NCBI GenBank assembly: GCA_903928915.1
Contig: CAIYSL010000049.1
Span: 1-49,529, forward strand
Direction of reading: 5' to 3'
DNA length: 49,529 nt
Source: an uncultured Syntrophobacterales bacterium
GTDB taxonomy: Bacteria; Desulfobacterota; Syntrophia; Syntrophales; UBA5619
The notes beneath the pieces were generated by a model, which worked only from the letters and a program-made list of their open reading frames with translations, did not search any database and was not told the DNA's origin. Shown one piece after another: positions 43,632 through 49,529 of the stretch. How positions within the stretch are numbered: position 1 is the stretch's first letter; every line of letters begins with the position of its first letter. Position numbers and translations under genes: made by a program.

Positions 43632-45320
43632 TCATCGCAGCGGCTGCCCGGTGCGTTCATGGGTCATCCGATGCAGGACGAAGTCCCGTATCTCGACCCA
43701 GATCGGAACGGGGTCCACCGACTGCGAGGCGATCACGTGGTGGTTTCTCTTCAGGGTCTCGGCCGCAAGCCCCCCTGCCAGTTTATACCGGTGCTCCGGG
43801 GACGAGGAGTACGACTGCTTCATCAACTCCCAGGGCAGGCTGATCTTGATCCGGTACTGGCCGATTGCCATCTCCTCCTCGGAATCCCGTTCCACGACGG
43901 ATTCCTCGGCCGGCGCTTCCTGCGGCAGGGCTGCGCAGACAGCCGCCCCCTCCGCGGCCGCTTCCGCCTCCTCCGGCTGCGCCTCGGGGAGGGGCGCACG
44001 GAATGCCGGGAGGGTATCTTCATCGGCCGGCGCTTCCTGCGGCAGGGCCGCGCAGACAGCCGCGCCCTCCGCGGCCGCTTCCGCCACCGCCTCCGGCTGC
44101 ACTTCGGGGAGGGGCGCACGGGATGCCGGGAGGGTGCGTTCCTCCTCCTGGCCGCTCGCCGCAAGGTCGGTCGCTTCGCCGGCACCCTCCCGCGTTTCCC
44201 CAGGGGGTTCCTCCGGGAAGTCCCTGGTTCCGTCCGTTGCCGGGCATCCCGCCTCCTCTGCGCCCTCCTGTGCGGCAAGGCGGGGTTCCTGCCCTGCATC
44301 GTCGACCACCGCGATTGCCGCGCACTCCGCACGGAGCCCCGGCGAGAACGATACGGCGCCGCCGCGGGCGCGTTCATCCACCCCCGGGAACTCGAAGGAG
44401 AAGCCGTCGCCGGTTTCGGCATCGGCGGGCGTGCCGTTCTCGGCGGCCGTTTCCTCCCGGCCGGTCCGGCGCGGTCGCCGTTTCTGGATTGCCGGCCCCG
44501 CCAGCTTGTGGAAGCGCGCGCCGATCTGCTCGACGATGTCGGCATTGATGGATTCGAATGAGTTCGTCTCGCCTGCCTTGAGGCAGAGCTTGGACAGTTT
44601 GTTGACCAGCCGGGGCACACCGTGACCGGACTGCTCCCAGAGCATGCCGAAGGCATCGTCGGCAAACACCTTCCTCGTCGTCCCCGCCAGCATCAGCCGG
44701 GTCTCCACGTACTTTCTGATCTTGTCGACGGAGTCGAGCTTGTCAATCCTGCTGTACGCCCCGACCCGCTGGAACAGGTTCGCTCGTTTGGGGTGTTCGA
44801 GCCGCTTGGCAAATTCGTTCTGCCCGACCAGGACCATCGTGAAAAGGTTTCGCCGGTCGCCCTGCATGTTCGTGAGCAGGCGGAGATTTTCCAGGTTCAC
44901 GGGAGAGATGGCGTTGGCCTCGTCGATGAAGATCAGGATCTTTTTCCCTTCGGCAAAGGTCGCGAACAGCTCATGGTTGAACGCCTCCAGCAGATTCACC
45001 TTCCTCTTTTCCTCGCACTGTCTTCCGGTGAGCTGGCCGAGGATCTCCTGGAGGATCTGGACGAAGCTGATGCCGGGATTGGTGATGAGGACGATCTTGT
45101 ATCGCTCCTGCTCCAGCGAGTCGATGATCATGCGGATCGACATGGTCTTCCCCAGCCCCACGTCACCGACGATCACGGCGACGCACTCATCCCCCTCTTC
45201 GATGGCGAACAGCGTTTCGGCGATGGCGGTTTCCATCGACGTGTGGCAGTCCACGTACATCGACGGATCGGGGACGTTGTCGAAGGCCGGTTTTTTCAGA
45301 CCCCAGTATTCGTAATACAT
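43632..45320 (-). CDS. ExeA/GspA-like AAA ATPase with long acidic tail
   Basis: A 562-residue protein. The first 275 residues are an ExeA-type AAA domain: MYYEYWGLKKPAFDNVPDPS opening, Walker A GDVGLGKT (52-59) and Walker B FIDEAN (131-136), then LVGQNEF (sensor-like) and HGVPRLVNKLSKLCL. A Glu/Ala/Pro-rich linker of about 200 residues follows and contains two tandem 39-residue repeats. The C-terminus is a small folded-looking domain ending RMTHERTGQPLR. No transmembrane helix is obvious, unlike true ExeA. AGGAGG lies eight bases before the ATG. It is flanked by an HTH gene and a TPR gene on the same strand; the process is unknown. Confidence 0.88.
   Translation of the reverse strand: MYYEYWGLKKPAFDNVPDPSMYVDCHTSMETAIAETLFAIEEGDECVAVIVGDVGLGKTMSIRMIIDSLEQERYKIVLITNPGISFVQILQEILGQLTGRQCEEKRKVNLLEAFNHELFATFAEGKKILIFIDEANAISPVNLENLRLLTNMQGDRRNLFTMVLVGQNEFAKRLEHPKRANLFQRVGAYSRIDKLDSVDKIRKYVETRLMLAGTTRKVFADDAFGMLWEQSGHGVPRLVNKLSKLCLKAGETNSFESINADIVEQIGARFHKLAGPAIQKRRPRRTGREETAAENGTPADAETGDGFSFEFPGVDERARGGAVSFSPGLRAECAAIAVVDDAGQEPRLAAQEGAEEAGCPATDGTRDFPEEPPGETREGAGEATDLAASGQEEERTLPASRAPLPEVQPEAVAEAAAEGAAVCAALPQEAPADEDTLPAFRAPLPEAQPEEAEAAAEGAAVCAALPQEAPAEESVVERDSEEEMAIGQYRIKISLPWELMKQSYSSSPEHRYKLAGGLAAETLKRNHHVIASQSVDPVPIWVEIRDFVLHRMTHERTGQPLR
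43907..44143 (-). repeat. Two tandem repeats of about 117 bases in the ATPase linker
   Basis: The first copy begins near 43907 and the second at 44024. They are highly alike (shared GGCGCTTCCTGCGGCAGGG core), and the second has a three-base insertion. They encode acidic repeats with the shared core GAAVCAALPQEAPA. Such repeats expand and shrink by slippage. Confidence 0.8.
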
Positions 45321-45349
45321 GGCGAGCACCTCCTTGCTCTGTGAAACCG

Positions 45350-45934
45350 CTACCCACTTCCCTGTTGGGATATCTTCGCGCTCGGATCCTGCCGCCTGAT
45401 GCCGGAAAATTCCTGGCTCTCTTCGAGATAGGCGAGGACATCGTCGAACTTGATCCGCCGGAGACGGCCGAGCCGATAACTTTTCAATTTGCCCTCCCGG
45501 ATGATCTTGTTCAGGTACCCCTTGCTGATCCTGAGCAGTTGGACGACCTCATCCATCTTGAGCAGCCGTACGGGGGGGGTAGGATCGAAGGCGAAACGCA
45601 GCACCACCGTCTCCTCCTTCTGTCGGGAACCGGCAAGCCCTTGCGCACCTGCACCGCAGGAAAAAAACGGGGGGAGGTTCGGGTTCAGCCGCAGGAGGTC
45701 CAGCTGTTCGGGTGTGAGCGTGAGCGATACGGTCCTATCGCTCCCCTCATTCTGTCGCCCGGCAATTCCGAATCCATCATGCGCACCGTTGGGACCCTGC
45801 TGTTCAGCGGCGGGAACAGTCCCCCCCGCCGCGGTTTGCCCCTCATCCACCCGATTTCCCGGTCCGCCCCCCAGCCCGATCGATTTGAGATCCGTCAAGT
45901 TTTTCCGGAGCTTGACGATGCAGATCTTATCCAT
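45350..45934 (-). CDS. Excisionase/MerR-type helix-turn-helix protein
   Basis: A 194-residue protein. The first 30 residues are basic (ICIVKLRKNL), followed by a flexible Gly/Ala/Gln-rich stretch to about 65. Residues about 124-172 form an HTH_17/excisionase-like domain: LLKMDEVVQLLRISKGYLNK, then REGKLKSYRLG and IKFDDVLAYLEE. AAGGAAACGGC precedes the ATG. It sits 29 bases before the ATPase gene on the same strand and likely shares its transcript. The domain is common in phage and plasmid regulators, but no integrase or att site is nearby, so a chromosomal regulator is more likely. Confidence 0.85.
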   Translation of the reverse strand: MDKICIVKLRKNLTDLKSIGLGGGPGNRVDEGQTAAGGTVPAAEQQGPNGAHDGFGIAGRQNEGSDRTVSLTLTPEQLDLLRLNPNLPPFFSCGAGAQGLAGSRQKEETVVLRFAFDPTPPVRLLKMDEVVQLLRISKGYLNKIIREGKLKSYRLGRLRRIKFDDVLAYLEESQEFSGIRRQDPSAKISQQGSG

Positions 45935-45990
45935 GCCGTTTCCTTATCCCCGTTCCTGCCTCCTCGCCCGCTGCCTCCGGCCCCGGCGCC

Positions 45991-46374
45991 TCACCCGTCT
46001 GCCAGCAGCGGTATCGGCGGATACACCAACCCCCCCGGGCACAGGACGATCCCGACTACGATACCCAAGACGGAAGGAAAGGCCCGCAGCCCGTTCGGAC
46101 GGGAACAGTTCCAGAACCAGGTGACCAGAATCAGGATCAGGGGGACCTGCCACGCCACCGAAAGATGGAGCTGTTCGAAGATCTGGCGGGCCAGCAAGAA
46201 GGAGAGAAACCCTTCGGCGATATCGCCCACGAACATGTCCAGGCGGCCGGCGATGCGGGTAAAGACCGGGGCGGTAAGGGCGCCCGGCACACACCAGAGT
46301 GCCTTGGCTGCGATCAGCGGAAAGCCGATCAACAGCGAGAAATAGGCGAAAAGCAGTTTTGTCGATTCTTCCAT
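45991..46374 (-). CDS. Small integral membrane protein
   Basis: A 127-residue protein with about three to four hydrophobic segments (STKLLFAYFSLLIGFPLIAA, then LTAPVF and a loop, SVAWQVPLILILVTWFWNC, VLGIVVGIVLCPGGLVY). AAGGAGGAGCGC precedes the ATG; the upstream frame to 46584 is not coding. No family is recognised. It is the first gene of the minus-strand run towards the HTH-ATPase-TPR genes, and a CRP-linked promoter drives it. Function unknown. Confidence 0.72.
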   Translation of the reverse strand: MEESTKLLFAYFSLLIGFPLIAAKALWCVPGALTAPVFTRIAGRLDMFVGDIAEGFLSFLLARQIFEQLHLSVAWQVPLILILVTWFWNCSRPNGLRAFPSVLGIVVGIVLCPGGLVYPPIPLLADG

Positions 46375-46555
46375 TGCGCTCCTCCTTTCTCCTGAGTGGT
46401 TTTCCTTCCCTACTCCGGTACCGGATCCTCGCGGCCTCGCGGTACCGATACCCTCTGCCGAACCCCTTCCGAAGCACCGTTCCCTCTTCAGAAACTCTGT
46501 GCTATATGGTACACGGAAACTACGGTCGGCAGCGGCGGTAACCTCTTTCGATTCC

Positions 46556-46584
46556 AGGATAAAGAGGTCTGCGGGAACCGTCAA
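46556..46584 (-). promoter_or_regulatory. CRP-class promoter of the minus-strand run
   Basis: On the minus strand TTGACG (46579-46584, 5 of 6) and TATCCT (46556-46561, 4 of 6) are 17 bases apart. Start point near 46549 puts CRP box 1 at about minus 62, the usual class I activation position. Confidence 0.5.
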
Positions 46585-46603
46585 GGGAAAACGAATTAAT
46601 CTA

Positions 46604-46619
46604 TGTGAATTTATTCACA
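46604..46619. promoter_or_regulatory. CRP-type box 1 (perfect)
   Basis: TGTGAATTTATTCACA is an exact match to the CRP consensus TGTGA-N6-TCACA. It lies between the membrane-protein promoter and the Crp/Fnr gene. Confidence 0.82.
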
Positions 46620-46626
46620 TTTCCTA

Positions 46627-46642
46627 TGTGATATCGCTCACG
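46627..46642. promoter_or_regulatory. CRP-type box 2 (one mismatch)
   Basis: TGTGATATCGCTCACG has one mismatch to TGTGA-N6-TCACA and is centred 23 bases from box 1. It ends next to the Crp/Fnr ribosome site, so binding there would block that gene. Confidence 0.68.
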
Positions 46643-46656
46643 AAAGGAGAACCGGC

Positions 46657-47334
46657 GTGCTGACACCGATCAACATCCTGAAGAAAATTCCGCTGTTTTC
46701 ATCGCTTTCGGAATCGGACCAGCAGAACCTGACGAGCCTGCTCCGCAGGAAACTGCTCGGCAAGGGCGAGCATCTCTTCCGGCAGGGCGACGAGGGGACG
46801 GCGTTGTACATCATCGTACAGGGGCGGATCAAGATCTCCCTATCCAAAAGAGCGGATAACGTCACGCTTGCGATTCTCGGCCAGGGCGAATTTCTGGGGG
46901 AGATGGCCCTCCTGGATGAGCTGCCCCGGTCGGCCGACGCAATCGCGCTGGAGGAAACGCAGCTCTACATCCTCAACCGCAAGGATTTTCTCTCCTTCCT
47001 GGCCGGCAACACCCATACGGTCTACGCCATCCTGAACTCCCTCTCCCGGAGGCTGCGCCGGATGGACGACCAGCTGGCGGAGATGTGCTTCCTGAACCTG
47101 TCCGCCCGGCTGGCAAAGCAGCTCGTGGAACTGGCCGAGACACAGAATCCCGGGGGGGATCCCAAGGCATGCGACCTCAACATTTCCCAGCAGGAGCTGG
47201 GAAACATCCTCGGCGCATCCCGGGAGAGCATCAACAAGGAGCTGAAGATTCTCCGGGACAAGGGTGTCGTCGAGACGTCGCGCAACTCCATCCGCATCCT
47301 CGACCTCGAGGCCCTGAGGAAGCGCATGCCCTAG
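46657..47334 (+). CDS. Crp/Fnr-family transcription factor
   Basis: A 225-residue regulator. The cyclic-nucleotide-type domain spans about 1-120 (LIYIIVQGRIKISL-like strand, GQGEFLGEMALLDELPRSA). A long dimer helix lies near 120-150, and the HTH (NISQQELGNILGASRESINK) near 175-200 has Arg-Glu in the recognition helix as in CRP, where these contact GTGA. No N-terminal Fe-S cysteines are seen, so it is not an FNR oxygen sensor. AAAGGAG lies seven bases before the GTG start. Two CRP-type boxes lie directly upstream, so autoregulation is likely. The ligand is unknown. Confidence 0.93.
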   Translation: MLTPINILKKIPLFSSLSESDQQNLTSLLRRKLLGKGEHLFRQGDEGTALYIIVQGRIKISLSKRADNVTLAILGQGEFLGEMALLDELPRSADAIALEETQLYILNRKDFLSFLAGNTHTVYAILNSLSRRLRRMDDQLAEMCFLNLSARLAKQLVELAETQNPGGDPKACDLNISQQELGNILGASRESINKELKILRDKGVVETSRNSIRILDLEALRKRMP

Positions 47335-47339
47335 CTCAC

Positions 47340-47401
47340 GGGCGCTTCCCCGCTGTCCGACCGGCGACGCCGGCGGGCCCGATCGGGCCTCGGAAGCGCC
47401 C
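47340..47401 (+). other. Multi-stem structured intergenic element
   Basis: A 10-bp outer stem GGGCGCTTCC/GGAAGCGCCC (47340-47349 with 47392-47401) encloses two hairpins: CCGGC-GAC-GCCGG (47361-47373) and GGCCC-GATC-GGGCC (47376-47389). Together they could fold as a three-way junction in RNA. It lies between the Crp/Fnr and FGGY kinase genes. There is no T-run, so it is not a simple terminator. Confidence 0.45.
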
Positions 47402-47442
47402 TGCGGGGAAGAAAAGAGCACGACCCAACCGCGGTGACCACG

Positions 47443-48795
47443 ATGAGGATCCTGGGTGTCGATATCGGAACGACTGCGATGAAGATGGGTGTCTTCGACG
47501 AGCGGGAGGATTCCATCGCACCCGTGGGGTTCGTTTCGCGGGAATATTCGCTCAACACATACAACGACGGCCTGTTCAGCGACATCGACCCGGCGAAGTG
47601 GCAGCAGGCCTTTGTCTCCTGCTGCACGGCCCTGGCGGACCTGGCGGCGGAGGCGGACGTGGTCGCGCTGTCGGGAACGACCCCGGGGTTCACGGCCATG
47701 GATGCCGAGGGGAGGCCGCTGTATCCCGCCATCCTGATGCTCGACCAGCGCTCCCGGCGGCAGGCCCGGCACATCATCGACGTGGTCGGCATGGATACGC
47801 TGCTGGCCGAGACGGCGAACATGCCGGTCGCCGGCGGCTGTTCGCTGGCGAGCCTCCTGTGGATCAAGGACAACCTTCCCGAGGTCTACAGGCATACGGC
47901 TGTGTTCGGCCACTCCAACACCTTTCTGGCGAACTGGCTGACCGGCAGCTTCGCCATCGATCCCTCATCGGCGTCGCTCACGGCCCTGTACAACACGGCG
48001 CAAAACGACCTGACCTGGAACCGGGGGATCGCCGCCGCCTTCGGCATCTCCCTGGAGCGGCTTCCCCGGGTCATGGCCGCTCACGGCAGCCCGGGGCGCG
48101 TGCGGACCGAACTGGCCAGGCGGCTGGGACTGAGACGGGAACCCGCCGTCGTGATCGGGGGCAACGACGCGGTGCTGGCGGCCTACTCGCTCGGCATCGA
48201 GACCCCCGGCCAGGCGATGAACGTCAACGGGACCTGCGAGATCACGCTGGTCTGCCTGCCGCAGTGCCATCCCTCCCCGAACTACAACATCCGCTGCCAC
48301 GTCGCGGAGGACCGCTGGCTGACCCTGTATGTGATGAACGCCCTGGGGATCGCCTATGAGTGGTTCCGGCGGCTGTTCTGCGGCGAGATGCCAGCCGCTG
48401 CCTTCTACGGAGAGTTCCTGCCGCAGGCAGTCGACGGATGGCTGGAGAAGGAATCGGCGGTGCGGTACGTCCCCTACCTGATGGGCTCGCGCTATTCGCA
48501 GGAACCCCTGCGGGCCGAGTTTCTGGGGCTCACCGCCGAGACCTCCCGGGAAGAGCTGCTGGCGGCCATGGTCCGGGGGCTCTGCCGCTATCAGGGAGAA
48601 CACCTGGAGGAGATCGGCCGGGTGGTCGCCCTGAGCGGGGAGATCCGCGTCAGCGGCGGGGCGCTGAACCCCTCGCTGATCCGCGCCAAGGCCAGGTGGA
48701 TGCGCGATTGCCGGTACATCAGCGAGGAGCAGTCCTCGCTGAAGGGGGCGGCACTGCTCGGCCGCAAACATCTGCGGGAGTCCGCCGGGCAGTAG
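47443..48795 (+). CDS. FGGY-family carbohydrate kinase
   Basis: A 450-residue ASKHA-fold sugar kinase. It opens with the phosphate loop ILGVDIGTTAMKMGVFDE, has LSGTTPGFTAMDAEGRPLYP and ILMLDQRS of the substrate domain, and then IGGNDAVLAAYSLG, NVNGTCEITLV and LSGEIRVSGGALNPSLIRAK of the ATP domain. It should phosphorylate a sugar or polyol; the specific substrate is not clear. The ATG at 47443 fits the family; a GTG at 47434 is in frame. It follows the Crp/Fnr gene with the structured element between. Confidence 0.9.
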   Translation: MRILGVDIGTTAMKMGVFDEREDSIAPVGFVSREYSLNTYNDGLFSDIDPAKWQQAFVSCCTALADLAAEADVVALSGTTPGFTAMDAEGRPLYPAILMLDQRSRRQARHIIDVVGMDTLLAETANMPVAGGCSLASLLWIKDNLPEVYRHTAVFGHSNTFLANWLTGSFAIDPSSASLTALYNTAQNDLTWNRGIAAAFGISLERLPRVMAAHGSPGRVRTELARRLGLRREPAVVIGGNDAVLAAYSLGIETPGQAMNVNGTCEITLVCLPQCHPSPNYNIRCHVAEDRWLTLYVMNALGIAYEWFRRLFCGEMPAAAFYGEFLPQAVDGWLEKESAVRYVPYLMGSRYSQEPLRAEFLGLTAETSREELLAAMVRGLCRYQGEHLEEIGRVVALSGEIRVSGGALNPSLIRAKARWMRDCRYISEEQSSLKGAALLGRKHLRESAGQ

Positions 48796-48828
48796 GGGCG
48801 ACGCAGCGACAACCGGGGAGAAGCGTAC

Positions 48829-49529
48829 ATGGGATCGATTTCCGCAGACGAGGGGATGCATTACGAGGGGTACTGTATCCGGCCGCCCAGCGAGGCCGAC
48901 AGCATCCTCCTGCAGGTGACCCTGGGCTGCTCCCACAACCGGTGCACCTTCTGCGGCACCTACCCGGACAAACGCTTCCGGATCAAAGACGACGGGATCA
49001 TCCTGAGCGACATCCGGTACGCCGCAAAGCACATGGCCGGCGAGGACCGCCTCTTCCTGATGGACGGCGACGCCCTGATCATCCCGCAGAAACGGCTGGT
49101 GTGGATCCTGGCGCGGATCGCGGAGCATCTGCCGCGGGTGCGGCGGGTCGGCGCCTACGCGAACGTGAAGAGCGTCCGGAAGAAAACCCCGGAGGAGCTG
49201 CGGCAGCTCAGGGAACTGAACCTCGGCATCCTGTACCTGGGCGTCGAGACCGGCGACGACGCGATCCGGGAAGCGATCCACAAGGGCGCCACCGCCCGCG
49301 CCTGCATCGACATGGGGCGGCGCATCAAGGAGGCGGGCATCCAGCTTTCGGTCACGGTGCTGTTGGGGATCGCCGGCCGCGAGCACTCGCTGCGGCACGC
49401 CCGGCTGACCGGGGAGCTCCTGAGCGCCATGGACCCGGATTTCGTCGGGGCCCTGACGGTGATGCTCATCCCGGGGACGCCCCTGGAGCGGGAGTATCGA
49501 AGCGGCGCCTTCACGCTGCCCGACGAACA
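48829..49529 (+). CDS. Radical SAM protein, 3' truncated by window edge
   Basis: The frame is open from the ATG at 48829 (GGGGAG upstream) to the end of the window, giving 233 residues. The cluster motif is LGCSHNRCTFCGTYP, with spacing CX4CX2C rather than the classic CX3CX2C. FLMDGDALIIP and YLGVETGDDAI are typical of the radical SAM barrel, followed by SVTVLLGIAGR. It belongs to the Elp3/coproporphyrinogen-like group that uses S-adenosylmethionine to start radical chemistry. The substrate is unknown, and the C-terminal part lies outside the window. It is 33 bases after the kinase stop and probably co-transcribed. Confidence 0.9.
   Translation, partial: MGSISADEGMHYEGYCIRPPSEADSILLQVTLGCSHNRCTFCGTYPDKRFRIKDDGIILSDIRYAAKHMAGEDRLFLMDGDALIIPQKRLVWILARIAEHLPRVRRVGAYANVKSVRKKTPEELRQLRELNLGILYLGVETGDDAIREAIHKGATARACIDMGRRIKEAGIQLSVTVLLGIAGREHSLRHARLTGELLSAMDPDFVGALTVMLIPGTPLEREYRSGAFTLPDE

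Noticed and set aside
45350-45934. Prophage or transposon, suggested by the excisionase-type HTH and ExeA/TniB-like ATPase
   Set aside because: No integrase, transposase, inverted ends or attachment-site repeats are seen nearby.

Overview
The window is high-GC bacterial DNA (roughly two thirds G+C by eye) with dense coding, short gaps and many 4-nt overlaps between genes. The content suggests an anaerobic, probably syntrophic or sulfate-reducer-related Desulfobacterota (deltaproteobacterial) chromosome. The signs are a giant 2-hydroxyacyl-CoA dehydratase/benzoyl-CoA reductase activase, PerR with rubrerythrin, two complete tripartite tricarboxylate (TTT) transporters, hybrid sensor kinases with a sigma-54 activator, and a C_GCAxxG_C_C protein. 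This placement is an inference. I saw no rRNA, tRNA, CRISPR array, integrase or transposase.

Layout. 1-3900: the 3' part of a GAF-PAS hybrid histidine kinase, an AT-richer gap, an NtrC-type response regulator and a small exported protein. 4070-6030 (minus): a PilZ protein, an internally deleted hybrid kinase and a D-2-hydroxyacid dehydrogenase. 6320-9060 (minus): DAHP synthase, a zincin-like protein, UspA and a flavodoxin. 9283-12153: a large secreted metzincin with a BACON domain and C-terminal beta repeats. 12160-13410 (minus): perR-rubrerythrin with promoter, Per-like box and terminator. 13421-18178 (minus): the about 1,585-residue activase. 18380-19967: an exported phosphoesterase and a Nudix-like protein.

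19993-24067 (minus): tctC-tctB-tctA, a 53-residue lipoprotein missed by ordinary ORF cutoffs, and a nitroreductase. 24300-28438: a C_GCAxxG_C_C protein facing a heterodimeric ABC exporter. 28702-29727: PPC-domain and CMD proteins. 29811-32607: a ClpX-like ATPase divergent from MtfA. 32666-37062 (minus): a second tctC-tctB-tctA followed by an SH3/AMIN-like lipoprotein. 37212-40017 (minus): DUF4337, a four-helix membrane protein coupled to a cupredoxin, and a CHB_HEX-type repeat lipoprotein. 40274-46374 (minus): a membrane protein, an excisionase-type HTH protein, an ExeA-like AAA ATPase, a TPR protein, DUF6599, DUF362 and an internally deleted VIT1-type gene. 46604-49529 (plus): tandem CRP boxes, a Crp/Fnr gene, a structured intergenic element, an FGGY kinase and the start of a radical SAM gene.

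The observations most worth a second look are: two genes (5042-5346 and 40274-40525) that keep both ends but lost the middle; the activase that appears to carry all four cluster cysteines of an HgdC-type dimer in one chain; the ExeA-HTH-TPR module next to a CRP-controlled divergent promoter; and the multi-stem element at 47340-47401.
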